Shown here one piece after another: positions 1-12,774 of a stretch of DNA of 64,000 nucleotides. The DNA lies in NCBI RefSeq assembly GCF_029714285.1, contig NZ_CP121662.1, positions 434,001-498,000 of the forward strand. The letters are read 5' to 3'. Every line of letters begins with the position of its first letter. Position 1 is the stretch's first letter. The position numbers were made by a program, and so were the translations under genes. Below the pieces are notes generated by a model that had not been told where the DNA came from, did no database searches, and worked only from the letters and a program-made list of their open reading frames with translations. Origin of the DNA: Rhizobium sp. CB3090. GTDB lineage: Bacteria; Pseudomonadota; Alphaproteobacteria; Rhizobiales; Rhizobiaceae.

Positions 1-2028
1 GTGGTCGCCACCAAGGCCGAGCTGGAAGATCTTTATCTGCCCTACAAGCCGAAGCGTCGCACCCGTGCTGAAATTGCCAGGGAGCGCGGCCTCGGCCCGC
101 TTGCCGATACCATTCTTGCCGATCGCTCGAAGGAGCCGGCGGCCCTTGCCGAGGGCTTCATCACCGCTGACGTACCCGACGTGAAGACGGCGCTCGAAGG
201 CGCGCGCGACATCATCGCCGAAGGCATTGCCGAAAATGCCGATCTGCTCGGCAAGCTGCGCACCTATATGAAGACGAATGCTATGTTGAAGGCCAAGGTC
301 GTCGACGGCAAGCAGGAGGCGGGGGCGAAATTCGCCGATTATTTCGACCATCAGGAACGTTGGGCCACCGCTCCCGGCCATCGTGCGCTCGCCATGCTGC
401 GCGGCTGGAATGAGGAGATGCTGACGCTGACCATCGAGGTCGACGCCGATGCCGTCTCGCCGAACAAGCCGGTCGAGCGGATGATCGCAACGGCTTACGA
501 AATCGGCACGAGTAAACCCGGTGACCGCTGGTTGACAGAGGTGGCAAGCTGGACCTGGCGGGTAAAGCTCTCCATGTCGCTGTCGCTCGACCTGATGCGA
601 GAGCTGCGCGAACGCGCCGAAGAGGAGGCCATCCACGTCTTCGCCCGTAATCTCAAGGATCTTTTGCTCGCGGCACCGGCCGGATCGCGCGCGACCATGG
701 GCCTCGATCCGGGCATCCGCACCGGGGTCAAGGTGGCCGTGGTCGACGGCACCGGCAAGTTGCTGGAGACGACGACCGTCTATCCCTTCCCGCCGAAGAA
801 CGACGTGCGTGGTACGCAGGCGACTTTGGCCGCACTCGTGCGCAAGCACAAGGTCGAGCTGATCTCCATCGGCAATGGCACGGGCAGCCGCGAGACTGAA
901 AAGCTGGTGGCCGATATGCTGGCCGACCTGCCGGCACCGAAACCGACCAAGGTGATTGTTTCGGAGGCAGGCGCATCCGTCTATTCCGCTTCGGAAACGG
1001 CGGCGCTGGAATTCCCGGGTCTCGACGTGTCGCTCCGCGGCGCCGTCTCCATTGCTCGTCGCCTGCAGGATCCGCTGGCGGAACTCGTGAAGATCGAGCC
1101 AAAGTCGATCGGCGTTGGCCAATATCAGCACGACGTCGACCAGCAGAAGTTGTCGCGCTCTCTCGATGCCGTCGTAGAAGATGCGGTGAACGCGGTCGGT
1201 GTCGATCTCAACACGGCGTCCGCGCCGCTGCTTGCCCGCGTCTCCGGTTTAGGCCCGTCGATTGCCGACGCGATCGTCAAGCATCGCGACGGGGAGGGAC
1301 GCTTCGAGACCCGCCGCGACCTCCTGAAGGTTGCCCGCCTCGGCCAGCGCACCTTCGAGCAATGCGCCGGCTTCCTGCGTATTCCCGATGGCAAGGAGCC
1401 GCTCGACGCCTCATCGGTGCATCCGGAAGCCTACGGCGTGGCCAAGCGGATCGTGGCCGCCTGCGGCCGTGATCTGCGCAGCCTGATGGGGGATGCCGCC
1501 GCGCTGAAAGCGGTCGATCCGCGCCAGTTCATCGATGAAAAATTCGGCCTGCCGACGGTGCGCGATATCCTCGCCGAACTGGAAAAGCCCGGCCGCGATC
1601 CACGCCCGAGCTTCAAGACCGCGACCTTCGCCGAAGGGGTCAACGAGATCGGCGATCTCAAGCCCGGCATGTTGCTGGAGGGCACGGTGACGAATGTCGC
1701 TGCCTTCGGCGCCTTCGTCGATATCGGCGTCCATCAGGACGGCCTTGTCCACGTCTCGCAGCTCGCCGACCGCTTCGTGAAGGACCCGCATGAAGTGGTC
1801 AAAGCCGGCGATGTCGTGAAAGTGAAAGTTGTGGAGGTAGACGTCAAGCGCAAGCGAATCGGTCTCTCCATGCGTAAGGACGGCAGCGCCGTGGCGGCGA
1901 CGCCTGCGAATCAAACGCGCGAAAAAAGTGGTGGGCACAACGCTGGCGGTAGGCGTGACAGCGGTCCGAAACCGGAGCAGCGGGGTAGCTTCGGTGCCGC
2001 TCTGGCGGATGCACTCAAGCGAAAATAA
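1..2028 (+). CDS. tex: Tex family transcription accessory / RNA-binding protein (5' end outside window)
   Basis: Tex is a cytoplasmic nucleic-acid-binding protein linked to transcription and RNA metabolism. About 675 residues are visible. The reading frame is open at base 1 and the family usually has about 770 residues, so roughly 100 N-terminal residues lie upstream; the GTG at base 1 is unlikely to be the start. In order there is a helical Tex N-terminal region, a YqgF/RNase H-like fold beginning near visible residue 234 ([13 protein letters not shown]), a helix-hairpin-helix segment near 403-430 ([19 protein letters not shown]), and an S1 RNA-binding domain from about 557 ([21 protein letters not shown] region). 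The tail is charged and low in complexity. A hairpin without a U-run follows at 2062-2083. The assignment is firm; the physiological role is less well known. Confidence 0.95.
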   Translation: MVATKAELEDLYLPYKPKRRTRAEIARERGLGPLADTILADRSKEPAALAEGFITADVPDVKTALEGARDIIAEGIAENADLLGKLRTYMKTNAMLKAKVVDGKQEAGAKFADYFDHQERWATAPGHRALAMLRGWNEEMLTLTIEVDADAVSPNKPVERMIATAYEIGTSKPGDRWLTEVASWTWRVKLSMSLSLDLMRELRERAEEEAIHVFARNLKDLLLAAPAGSRATMGLDPGIRTGVKVAVVDGTGKLLETTTVYPFPPKNDVRGTQATLAALVRKHKVELISIGNGTGSRETEKLVADMLADLPAPKPTKVIVSEAGASVYSASETAALEFPGLDVSLRGAVSIARRLQDPLAELVKIEPKSIGVGQYQHDVDQQKLSRSLDAVVEDAVNAVGVDLNTASAPLLARVSGLGPSIADAIVKHRDGEGRFETRRDLLKVARLGQRTFEQCAGFLRIPDGKEPLDASSVHPEAYGVAKRIVAACGRDLRSLMGDAAALKAVDPRQFIDEKFGLPTVRDILAELEKPGRDPRPSFKTATFAEGVNEIGDLKPGMLLEGTVTNVAAFGAFVDIGVHQDGLVHVSQLADRFVKDPHEVVKAGDVVKVKVVEVDVKRKRIGLSMRKDGSAVAATPANQTREKSGGHNAGGRRDSGPKPEQRGSFGAALADALKRK

Positions 2029-2172
2029 GTACTTAGCGAGACTCAGTGCAAGAATGCCACACTCCGGCGAGTTGTTGCCGGAGCGCCAACGAGTGCGAAA
2101 AGGTGCGCTTGCCACAATGATGTGACGCGCTAAAGTCAGAGTCGATATCATGTCATCATAGGCGAGGCGTCC

Positions 2173-3432
2173 ATGGCGTCGGCACTCTTCTCGATTGTCA
2201 AAAAAATCGTCCGTAAAGGCTCTCTGAAACTTACACTGGCGTCCGGCGAGACGCACATGATCGGCGATGGGTCCGGCGAAACGGTTGCCGTCCGCGTCGC
2301 CGACCAACAGGCGGAGGACGCGATTGCCCGCGATCCGACCCTGAAGCTCGGCGAAATGTACATGGAAGGTCGGTTCATTCTGGAGCAGGGGGATATCTAT
2401 GAATTCCTCTCGCTCGTGAAGCAGAATACCACCAACGAGATTTTTGACCTGCGCATGGCCGCACTCTTGGTCGGCCGCATCGCCTGGCAGCAGATCAAGA
2501 GCCGCGTGCCGATCAACCGCAACAGATACAATGTTGCGCATCACTACGATCTGTCGGCCAAGCTGTTCGATCTCTTCCTCGATGAGGACTGGCAATATTC
2601 CTGCGCTTATTTCGTCCCGCCTGGCATCAGTCTGGACGAAGCGCAACTGGCCAAGAAGCGCCATATCGCCGCCAAGCTCCTCGTCGAGCCGGGCCAACGC
2701 GTTCTCGAGATCGGCTCCGGCTGGGGCGGCATGGGCATGTATCTTGCCGAAGCCAATCCCGGCCTCGATTTTACCGGCATTACGCTCAGCGAGGAGCAGC
2801 TCAAAGTCTCGCGCGATCGCGCCGCCAAGCGTGGGTTGTCCGATCGCATGCGCTTCGAGCTTCAGGACTATCGCTATATGACCGGCAGGAAGTTCGACCG
2901 CATCGTCTCGGTCGGCATGTTCGAGCATGTCGGCATCGGCAACTATGGCAAGTTCTTCGGCAAGGTCTTCGAATTGCTCGATGATAACGGCGTCATGGTG
3001 CTGCACTCCATCGCCCGTCCGAAGCCGAGCTTCGCCACCAATGCCTTCATCGAGAAGTATATTTTTCCGGGCGGCTACATTCCATCGGTCGGGGAGGCCT
3101 TGGCGCCGCTGGAAAAGGCGGGGCTCATGGTCAAGGATGTCGAAATCCTGCCGATGCATTATGCCCATACGTTGCGGCACTGGCGCAATCGTTTCGTGGC
3201 ACGCAAGGCCGAGGCTGTCGCGCTCTACGACGAGAAGTTTTTCCGCATGTGGGAGTTCTATCTGGCCGGCTCGGAAATGGGTTTCCGCTGGGATGAACTC
3301 TTCATCATGCAGATCCAGATTGCCAAGAATCAATTCGCTGTTCCCGACAACCGCAATTACATTGCCGAGCGAGAAGCAAAACTCAGGTTATTCGAATCGA
3401 CCAGAGCGCCGCTGGAAAAGGTGACGTTCTAA
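2173..3432 (+). CDS. cfa: Cyclopropane-fatty-acyl-phospholipid synthase
   Basis: Transfers a methylene group from S-adenosylmethionine to the double bond of unsaturated acyl chains in membrane phospholipids, giving cyclopropane fatty acids that stabilise membranes under acid or stationary-phase stress. The 419-residue length fits the family. The Cfa signature HHYDLSAKLFDLFLDEDW is near residue 121. The SAM-binding glycine motif VLEIGSGWGG is near 177, and the substrate-pocket motif FEHVGIGNYGKFF is near 251. The ATG at 2173 follows a GGCGAGG ribosome site. Transcription probably ends at the hairpin at 3452-3487. Rhizobia often carry several cfa paralogues, so which one this is cannot be told from the sequence. 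Confidence 0.95.
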   Translation: MASALFSIVKKIVRKGSLKLTLASGETHMIGDGSGETVAVRVADQQAEDAIARDPTLKLGEMYMEGRFILEQGDIYEFLSLVKQNTTNEIFDLRMAALLVGRIAWQQIKSRVPINRNRYNVAHHYDLSAKLFDLFLDEDWQYSCAYFVPPGISLDEAQLAKKRHIAAKLLVEPGQRVLEIGSGWGGMGMYLAEANPGLDFTGITLSEEQLKVSRDRAAKRGLSDRMRFELQDYRYMTGRKFDRIVSVGMFEHVGIGNYGKFFGKVFELLDDNGVMVLHSIARPKPSFATNAFIEKYIFPGGYIPSVGEALAPLEKAGLMVKDVEILPMHYAHTLRHWRNRFVARKAEAVALYDEKFFRMWEFYLAGSEMGFRWDELFIMQIQIAKNQFAVPDNRNYIAEREAKLRLFESTRAPLEKVTF

Positions 3433-3757
3433 AACGTTCGCCGCTGTTACACCGGGCATGGGTTTCCATGGCCCGGCGTTTTGATTTTTGCCTGCCGGAT
3501 AGGACGGTGCCCATGTTATTTGACCATTTGAATGGTCAGATTCTCGCAATACCCATGATTGAATAGCCTGTGTCGGAATTAAATCACCGCGACACATCGG
3601 CGCAAGCTCGGATCCGATGAAATCGCGCCGAAAGTTTCGCCGTTAATCCCCTAAATCGGTCGCGTTTGGTTAAGAGAGCGGTAACGCGATCGGGATAGTT
3701 TGCGGCAACTCTGAGGGCGTGTTTGGCCCTTTGTATTGCGTATCATGGAGTTGCATT
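3433..3757. other. Intergenic region between cfa and the MipA gene
   Basis: 325 bases without a gene. The first 55 bases hold the cfa terminator. The remaining 270 or so bases are AT-richer than the coding sequence and presumably carry the promoter of the MipA/OmpV gene, but no sigma-70 box pair or operator could be picked out with confidence. Short reading frames here lack ribosome sites and any recognisable homology. Confidence 0.6.
3452..3487 (+). terminator. Rho-independent terminator of cfa
   Basis: CCGGGCATGG (3452-3461) pairs with CCATGGCCCGG (3466-3476) with one bulged base. The loop is GTTT, and a T-rich tract (GTTTTGATTTTT) follows. It lies 20 bases after the cfa stop codon. Confidence 0.75.
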
Positions 3758-4567
3758 GTGTTTGGGAAATCGCGTCTGTTTTTCACTCTCGGCCTGTTCG
3801 TCGCCTCTTCGGGCGCCGCTTTCGCCGGGGACGGCCAGCACTTCTGGTCGGGTGACTGGTATCTAAGCGTCGGCGCAGCCGGTTTCACGGCGCCAAAATT
3901 CGAAGGTAGCAAACACAACAAGCTGCAATGGTCGCCGCTGATCTCCGTCGGCAAGCAAGGCCCAGGTCCGCGTTTCTCTTCGCGCAACGACAATCCCTCT
4001 TTTGCGCTGATCGATAATGATGGCATCCGGGCCGGTATCGTCGGCAAATTCGTGCCGAGCCGAGATTCCAGCGACGGTCATGAGCTGAAGGGCCTGAAGA
4101 AGGTCAAGTGGGGCGCCGAAGCCGGCGGTTTCGTCGAAGCCTATCCGACCGATTGGCTGCGTGCCCGTGTCGAAGTCCGTCAGGGCATCCGCGCCCATAG
4201 CGGCGTTGTCGCCGATGCCGCCATCGACGCCTTCACGGATATCACGCCGGAACTTCGCCTTTCCGGCGGCCCGCGCATGACGCTCGCTTCCCCCGACTAT
4301 TTTGACACCTATTACGGCGTTAACGCCAAGGAGTCGGCGGCATCCGGTCTCAGCCGTTACAATCCGGGCGGGGGTATAAAGTCCGTCGGCGCCGGCGGTG
4401 CGCTGACCTGGAAGGCGACGCAGAACTGGACCACAAGCGCCTTTGTCGAATACAGCCGTTTGACCGGCCCGGCTGCCGACAGCAGCCTCGTACGCGAGCG
4501 GGGTGACCGCAACCAGTTGCTGGTGGGCGTCTCCGCCAGCTACAAGTTCAACTTCACGCTGAACTGA
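3758..4567 (+). CDS. MipA/OmpV family outer-membrane protein
   Basis: Predicted outer-membrane beta-barrel of the MipA (MltA-interacting)/OmpV family, about 269 residues. The GTG at 3758 is chosen as start because GGAG sits 7 bases upstream and the protein then opens with a clean Sec signal peptide (basic FGKSR, hydrophobic LFFTLGLFVASSG, cleavage after AAFA). The frame stays open upstream to 3719, but those residues would spoil the signal peptide. The mature part alternates polar and apolar residues and ends in ASYKFNFTLN, the aromatic-rich terminal strand expected of a barrel. Family members are proposed to scaffold murein enzymes or act as porin-like channels; which applies here cannot be told. 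Confidence 0.85.
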   Translation: MFGKSRLFFTLGLFVASSGAAFAGDGQHFWSGDWYLSVGAAGFTAPKFEGSKHNKLQWSPLISVGKQGPGPRFSSRNDNPSFALIDNDGIRAGIVGKFVPSRDSSDGHELKGLKKVKWGAEAGGFVEAYPTDWLRARVEVRQGIRAHSGVVADAAIDAFTDITPELRLSGGPRMTLASPDYFDTYYGVNAKESAASGLSRYNPGGGIKSVGAGGALTWKATQNWTTSAFVEYSRLTGPAADSSLVRERGDRNQLLVGVSASYKFNFTLN

Positions 4568-4629
4568 AAAGAGCGGGGTGGCAGCCCCGCCGCTTGACCG
4601 CGGGCGCCAGATATCACTACTAGTCGTCT

Positions 4630-5592
4630 ATGCAAAAGACAGGCGACATCAATGGGCGCGTTGCAGACGCGCCCTCCGGCAACTGGGTTTACCGCATCCT
4701 GCCCCCAGCGCTTTGGCCCTATGCGCAGCTTGCGCGCTGGGACAGGCCGATCGGCTGGGAGCTTTTGATGTGGCCGTGCTTTTGGTCGGCCACGTTGGCG
4801 GCCAATGCAGCCCTGGCAACGGGTAAGGCGTCGCCCGGCTTTCTGCTGATCTACCACCTCTTTCTCTATTTCATAGGCGCCGTCGCCATGCGCGGTGCCG
4901 GCTGCACCTATAATGATCTGGTCGATCACGAGATCGACATGGAAGTGGCCCGCACGCGTTCGCGCCCGCTGCCCTCCGGCCGCGTCACACGCTGGCAGGC
5001 GAAGGTTTTCATAGCGCTGCAGGCATTGGTCGGCCTTCTGGTCCTGTTGCAGTTCAATTGGTTCAGCGTCGTTCTCGGCGTGCTGTCACTTGCCATCGTC
5101 GCGCTCTATCCCTTTGCCAAGCGCTTTACCGATTGGCCGCAATTCTTCCTGGGGCTGGCTTTTTCCTGGGGTGCGCTGATGGGCTGGGCCGGGCTGTTCG
5201 GCAGTCTGTCGTTTGCTCCCATCGTACTCTATGGCGCCGCCATCCTGTGGACGATCGGTTATGATACGATCTATGCCCATCAGGACAAGGAGGATGACGA
5301 GCTGATCGGCGTCCGCTCCACCGCCCGGCTCTTCGGCGACAAGACGCGCCTGTGGCTGGTTGGCCTTTACGGTGCGACGTTGGTTCTGATGCTGTTGTCC
5401 TTTGCGCTGGCGGGAGCAGGCTGGCTCTCCTATGTCGGCCTTATCGTCGCCGGCGGCATGTTCGCCTATCAGATCGCCGTGCTCGACATCAACGATGCGC
5501 AACAATGCATGATCCTGTTCAGATCCAACGGCAAGGTCGGCCTCATCATCTTCGCGGGCCTCTTCCTGTCGTTTCTATTTCTCGTTCCGTGA
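4630..5592 (+). CDS. ubiA: 4-hydroxybenzoate polyprenyltransferase
   Basis: Inner-membrane prenyltransferase that attaches the polyprenyl tail to 4-hydroxybenzoate, the first membrane step of ubiquinone synthesis. The protein has 320 residues and about eight hydrophobic segments. Both Mg-diphosphate motifs are intact: NDLVDHEID near residue 95, followed by RTRSRPLPSG, and YDTIYAHQDKEDDELIG near 211. WDRPIGWELLMWPCFW near the N-terminus is typical of UbiA. The ATG at 4630 has no strong ribosome site. A GC-rich hairpin (GCGGGG 4573-4578 with CCCCGC 4585-4590) lies between it and the upstream MipA gene and may separate the two transcripts. Confidence 0.95.
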   Translation: MQKTGDINGRVADAPSGNWVYRILPPALWPYAQLARWDRPIGWELLMWPCFWSATLAANAALATGKASPGFLLIYHLFLYFIGAVAMRGAGCTYNDLVDHEIDMEVARTRSRPLPSGRVTRWQAKVFIALQALVGLLVLLQFNWFSVVLGVLSLAIVALYPFAKRFTDWPQFFLGLAFSWGALMGWAGLFGSLSFAPIVLYGAAILWTIGYDTIYAHQDKEDDELIGVRSTARLFGDKTRLWLVGLYGATLVLMLLSFALAGAGWLSYVGLIVAGGMFAYQIAVLDINDAQQCMILFRSNGKVGLIIFAGLFLSFLFLVP

Positions 5593-5657
5593 TGAAAACG
5601 GGCCGCACAGCGGCCTTGCTGGCAGCGATGGGTGCTTAGCGTGGGATATGCATCCGG

Positions 5658-6095
5658 TTGGCTCAAGAGGCGGATATAGAGGCCATCAGCGCCGTGATAT
5701 TGTCCGCTCTTCGCGAAACCAATTCGAAGGATTATTCGCCGGACATAATCTCCCGCGTTGCAGAGAATTTCACTCCTGCCGCTGTGCGAAAACTCTTGGA
5801 CAGCCGGATTGTTTGCGTGGCGACGAAAGACGAAAATGTCGTTGGCACAGCCAGTCTCGATGGCGCGGTGATCCGCACTGTGTTCGTGTCCCCCTCGATG
5901 CAGGGACAGGGAGTGGGGACCCAACTGATGGCCGAAATAGAGTTGATAGCGCGTAATAATGGAATCGCGACTCTTGCCGTTCCCTCGTCCGTTACTGCGC
6001 AGGCTTTCTATGCCAAGTTGGGCTACAAGGCTATAAGAGATAACTTCCACGGGAATGAACGGACGATCGTTATGGAGCGTTCGCTAGAGCAATAG
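5658..6095 (+). CDS. GNAT family N-acetyltransferase
   Basis: Small acetyltransferase of the GNAT fold, about 145 residues. The acetyl-CoA pyrophosphate-binding motif is clear: VRTVFVSPSMQGQGVGTQLM-like, with the R/Q-x-x-G-x-G core as QGQGVG near residue 82. It is followed by the usual C-terminal AQAFYAKLGYKAI stretch. The acceptor substrate cannot be predicted. An in-frame TAG at 5637 closes the frame upstream and the only start after it is TTG 5658; the conserved opening seems to begin three codons earlier (I-R-L-A-Q-E), so the true start is uncertain. The neighbours ubiA and DUF6101 give no functional clue. Confidence 0.85.
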   Translation: MAQEADIEAISAVILSALRETNSKDYSPDIISRVAENFTPAAVRKLLDSRIVCVATKDENVVGTASLDGAVIRTVFVSPSMQGQGVGTQLMAEIELIARNNGIATLAVPSSVTAQAFYAKLGYKAIRDNFHGNERTIVMERSLEQ

Positions 6096-6167
6096 CTATA
6101 TCGGTCGCAAGGCTGAACGTCCTGCGGCCGATCATAGGCAATATGCCGAGATTTCGATTCGGGTACT

Positions 6168-6734
6168 TTAGCTCCGCGCGATGATCTCGCGGCCTTCGAT
6201 CTTCATCTTGACACCGAGCTTGCCTGTCGTGCGGCGCACGAGGAAGCGCGGCCGGCGATTGGCGAAATAGGAGTGACGGCGACGGGGCTGGAGGTCGCGG
6301 GTGGAGACGCCGCCGAGATGCTCTTCCAGCGGACGGGCCACACCGTCGGCTTCGATCATCATCATCGGAATGCGGAAGGCTTCCGACCATGAGCGCCAGT
6401 CGGCGGCGATGTCGCTCAAATCATGGGCGACGAGGAGGGGGATGCAGAGGTCGGGATCCTCATGATGCAATTCGAGCGTCACAGTGACTTCGCCGTCGCC
6501 ATGGTCGATGGCGCGGGCGGCGACGCCCTTGAAGGCACGCTTCGGTAATGCGACCGACAGCGGCAGGCCGCTGGACGGCAATATTTTGCGCAGCACCGCG
6601 CCGCGCTCGTCGATCGTGATGGTGACATCACCCGCGGTACCGCGCATGGCGTAGCTGACCTGTTGCGGAAAGCGCGTCGGATCAAGCCGCAGTGTGGTTC
6701 CAGCCCAATCGGGCTTCAGGACGGTATTTGTCAT
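6168..6734 (-). CDS. DUF6101 family protein
   Basis: A 188-residue soluble protein matching the alphaproteobacterial DUF6101 family; function unknown. It opens with MTNTVLKPDWAGTTLRLDP, has a central stretch rich in beta-strands (GDVTITIDERGAVL; VTVTLELHHEDPDLCIPL) and a basic C-terminus with RRRHSYFANRRPRFLVRR near residues 150-167. That could contact nucleic acid or acidic lipid, but this is inference. There is no signal peptide or membrane segment. It stands alone, convergent with the GNAT gene and divergent from the DUF1217 gene across about 320 bases. Confidence 0.75.
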   Translation of the reverse strand: MTNTVLKPDWAGTTLRLDPTRFPQQVSYAMRGTAGDVTITIDERGAVLRKILPSSGLPLSVALPKRAFKGVAARAIDHGDGEVTVTLELHHEDPDLCIPLLVAHDLSDIAADWRSWSEAFRIPMMMIEADGVARPLEEHLGGVSTRDLQPRRRHSYFANRRPRFLVRRTTGKLGVKMKIEGREIIARS

Positions 6735-7054
6735 CTAATCTCTACCCTTGCTTTACCTGAGAGCCGGTTTTCCGGTCTTCTTACGGAGAACTTCATGTCC
6801 TCTCGTTGGGTGCAGATTAGGCGGCCCCCCTTCCAGACAGCTTAAAAATCGCGGTTAAGAAAACTTTGCATCCTCAAATGGTTAGCAAAATCGAATGTGG
6901 CAGGGTTTCCATAAAGTGAATGCTCGACTGGCCGTCCCTGTCCCGATCTGACGCAGGCGGCGGAGGAAGTATTGTAAGTCTCGGGTAAGGTTTATCTGCG
7001 ATACTGTCGGTAGATTCGTCTGCATATATTAGAGATTTATTGGGGTTCACGCTG
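6735..7054. other. Divergent intergenic region, DUF6101 / DUF1217
   Basis: 320 bases between two divergent genes, so promoters for both must lie here. It is AT-rich toward the DUF1217 side (TGCATATATTAGAGATTTAT just upstream of that start). A short GCCGGTTTTCCGGT inverted repeat lies near 6765. Two TTAA elements at about 6842 and 6855 are nine bases apart rather than seven, so they are not a CtrA site. No firm promoter assignment could be made. Confidence 0.5.
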
Positions 7055-9559
7055 ATGATATCCACCTATCTTGGCTATTCGATCGCGACCCGGAGCATGG
7101 CGACGACGCTCAAACAGGTGGCAACGCAGCCTGAGAGCAAGCGTGAGATCGATTATTACAATGCCAATATTGGCAAGGTCACCAGCGTCGACGACTTCAT
7201 GAATGACTATCAGCTCTATAGCTACGCTATGGAAGCCTACGGCCTTTCGGACATGACCTATGCCAAGGCCTTTATGAAACAGGTGCTGACCAGCGACCTC
7301 AGCGATTCCAGCAGTTTCGCAAACAAGCTGACGGATACGCGCTACAAGGAATTCGCCGCAGCGTTCAATTTCGGCACGAGCAGCTCCTCTTCGGCGCAAA
7401 CCAGTGCGCAGGAAGACGATATGGTCGGCCTTTATAAGCAGTCGTTTACGACTGAAGAGACCAACGCCCAGACTGAAACAAGTTATTACAGCCAGCACAT
7501 CAGCGACGTTAAGACCGTGGATGATCTCCTCGGTAACACGCGCTTGAGAAACTATGTGCTGCAGGCCTACGGCATCGACCCGACGAATGTGTCGAATACA
7601 TTCCTCAAGAAGATGCTGACGAGCGACCTTAGCGATTCCAGCAGCTTCGTAAACCAGAACGGCAGCGCCGCCGACAAAGCGATCGTCGCCGAGTTCAATT
7701 TCAATGCCGACGGAACCGTGAAGACGACGACGGCGGACGCCGATACGACCTACTATCAAAACCAGATCGGCTCGATCACCTCCGTCGATGAGCTTACCTC
7801 CAATCCGAAGCTGTTCGACTATGTCAAAACCGCTTTCGACATCCCATCCTATATCACCGCCGCGCAATTCAATGCCTCGGCCGAGGATGCGAGTGTTGCG
7901 AAATCGAACGGCCTGACCAGTGTGCTGGCGCAGTTCAATTTCCAGTCCGACGGCACGGTTGCCAGCGGCGGGCAGGCGCAGACCGCCACTCAGCTCAGCA
8001 CGACGACGTCAGCCTACGCGACCAATTATCCCGGCGGCCCGCAGACGCTCGGCCAGACGGCCGACGTCATGAGCGCTTACAATTCGACCGTTCCTTCATT
8101 CACGACCGATGTCGGCGCCACGGATAACGATCTTTATTATAAGGATCATATCGGCTCCATCACCTCGGTCGATGAGCTGACCTCGGACACCCGGCTCTTC
8201 AATTACGTCAAGACGGCCTATGGGATCGATGCGAGCACCCCCGCCATTGTATTCAAAAACGCGTTCGCCGACTCCACCACTGCCTCCATTTTCGGTCTCA
8301 CCGATGTTGTTGCGGCCTTCAATTTTCAGTCCGATGGTACGCTGGCGTCAGGCGACGTGGCGCAATCTCAGGCTGAGATCGCCGCGGCGTCGACCGCCTA
8401 TATGAAAAATTACACGACGTCGCAGTCGTCGCTGACGACCGACGCGGTCAACAACTACAAGACCCGCATCGCCAACGTGAAGACGATCGACGATTTCTTC
8501 AAAACCAACGCTGCCGCTGACAGCGATACGTCCAATGACGATCTTCCCGAACTCTACCAAATGGCGCTGCGCGCCTATGGTATCAGCCCGGATGAGATGT
8601 CGAAGACGCAGATGAAGAAGGTTCTCGAAAGCGATCCTTACGATTCGAAAAGCTATGTCAGCTCGCTCAAGGACGCCCGTTTCACCAATCTCGCCAAGGC
8701 CTTCAATTTCGATAGCAAAGGCAACTTGAAACAGCCTGTTCAGTCTTTGTCGCAGACTGAGATCAACAGCTACATCTCCAAATATTCCAGCAGCGTCACT
8801 ACAGGGCTGACCGGTGCTCAGGAAACGAGGGCTTCGGATGACGCAAAGACTGCAGCTACCTATTTTGCGACCAATATTGTCAAGGTCACCAGTGTCACCG
8901 ACCTTCTGGCCGACAGCAAGCTCACCGATTTCATCCTGACGGCCAACGGTATCGACCCGAAGAGCGTCACCACTGCGACGCTGAAGAAGGCCTTCGCCTC
9001 CGATCCGAGCGATTCCAAGAGCTTCATCAACACCGATGATGGCGCGCAGTTCAAGAGTATCGTCGAGGCGTTCAACTTCGACACGGACGGAAATCTGACG
9101 GATTCGAAACTGGGGACTGCGCAAAACCAGGGCGCGATCGACCAGACCAACGACCTCTTCCTGCACCAGACCCTCGAGGATCAGCAGGGAGAGAGCAACC
9201 CGGGCGTACGTTTGGCGCTTTATTTCCAGCGCAAGGCGCCGGACATCAATTCCATTTACGATATCATGAGCGACACCGCGCTCTATCAGGTCGTTACGAC
9301 GACCTTCAACCTGCCGAGTTCGATCTCGTCGATGGATGTCGATCAGCAGGCCAAGCTGTTGGACAAAGTTCTCGATGTCAGCGATCTGAAGGACCCCGAT
9401 AAGGTCACCAAGCTTCTGCAGCGGTTCTCCGCCATGTACGACATGGAGAACAATACGACCTCGTCGACATCGCCTGCCCTGTCGATCTTGACGGGTTCCT
9501 CGACCGTCGGCATCAGCGCCGATACGCTGCTGTCGATCGCTCAGCTTTCCAATAAATAG
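7055..9559 (+). CDS. DUF1217 multi-repeat protein, possibly flagellum-associated
   Basis: An 834-residue protein made almost entirely of DUF1217 units. The ATG at 7055 (MISTYLGYS) is preferred over the TTG at 7040 because GGGG lies nine bases upstream and family members open this way. Each unit runs Y-Y/N-x4-I-x-x-V-x-S-V-D-D/E ... L-x-x-Y-x-x-x-A-Y-G-I ... SDLSDSSSF ... FNF. Six units end in FNF (about 7371, 7702, 7944, 8331, 8712 and 9081) and a seventh, divergent one fills the C-terminus (9205-9457). There is no signal peptide and no cysteine-rich or transmembrane region. DUF1217 proteins are often encoded near rhizobial flagellar genes, so an axial or export-related role is possible, but no flagellar gene is nearby. 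Confidence 0.8.
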   Translation: MISTYLGYSIATRSMATTLKQVATQPESKREIDYYNANIGKVTSVDDFMNDYQLYSYAMEAYGLSDMTYAKAFMKQVLTSDLSDSSSFANKLTDTRYKEFAAAFNFGTSSSSSAQTSAQEDDMVGLYKQSFTTEETNAQTETSYYSQHISDVKTVDDLLGNTRLRNYVLQAYGIDPTNVSNTFLKKMLTSDLSDSSSFVNQNGSAADKAIVAEFNFNADGTVKTTTADADTTYYQNQIGSITSVDELTSNPKLFDYVKTAFDIPSYITAAQFNASAEDASVAKSNGLTSVLAQFNFQSDGTVASGGQAQTATQLSTTTSAYATNYPGGPQTLGQTADVMSAYNSTVPSFTTDVGATDNDLYYKDHIGSITSVDELTSDTRLFNYVKTAYGIDASTPAIVFKNAFADSTTASIFGLTDVVAAFNFQSDGTLASGDVAQSQAEIAAASTAYMKNYTTSQSSLTTDAVNNYKTRIANVKTIDDFFKTNAAADSDTSNDDLPELYQMALRAYGISPDEMSKTQMKKVLESDPYDSKSYVSSLKDARFTNLAKAFNFDSKGNLKQPVQSLSQTEINSYISKYSSSVTTGLTGAQETRASDDAKTAATYFATNIVKVTSVTDLLADSKLTDFILTANGIDPKSVTTATLKKAFASDPSDSKSFINTDDGAQFKSIVEAFNFDTDGNLTDSKLGTAQNQGAIDQTNDLFLHQTLEDQQGESNPGVRLALYFQRKAPDINSIYDIMSDTALYQVVTTTFNLPSSISSMDVDQQAKLLDKVLDVSDLKDPDKVTKLLQRFSAMYDMENNTTSSTSPALSILTGSSTVGISADTLLSIAQLSNK
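7146..9457 (+). repeat. Seven tandem DUF1217 units inside one gene
   Basis: Approximate unit spans are 7146-7373, 7477-7704, 7741-7946, 8122-8333, 8443-8714, 8839-9083 and 9205-9457. Units 1 and 2 share TSDLSDSSSF exactly. Units 3 and 4 share GSITSVDELTS exactly and have lost the SDLSDSSSF helix, and the linkers after them are also alike (FQSDGTVASG / FQSDGTLASG). Units 3 and 4 therefore look like the most recent duplication. Confidence 0.8.
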
Positions 9560-9780
9560 CGAGCCGTTCCGAAAAAATGATGGTTGCTTCGCGCCGCTTC
9601 GATGTGCGGCGCGAAGTCGTTGACGCGTCCGTTACGGAGGTGCCGGTGGGTCGCTTCGCAGGTTCTACCCCCGCCGAATAAGAGTGCATTCGACGCCGAT
9701 AAGAAGGAACTTATTAACCGTCTTTGCCCTATTCGATTTGGGAAGCCATCGGCAATATCAATGACTGGGTTGCAGGTCTC

Positions 9781-12768
<2,988 letters not shown>

Positions 12769-12774
12769 GAAAAT

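Noticed and set aside
1411..3333. Long minus-strand open frame (640 codons) across the tex end and cfa
   Set aside because: It lies antisense to two clear genes, has no recognisable domain or ribosome site, and is explained by GC-rich third positions.
6842..6858. CtrA site in the DUF6101/DUF1217 intergenic region
   Set aside because: The two TTAA elements are nine bases apart instead of seven.
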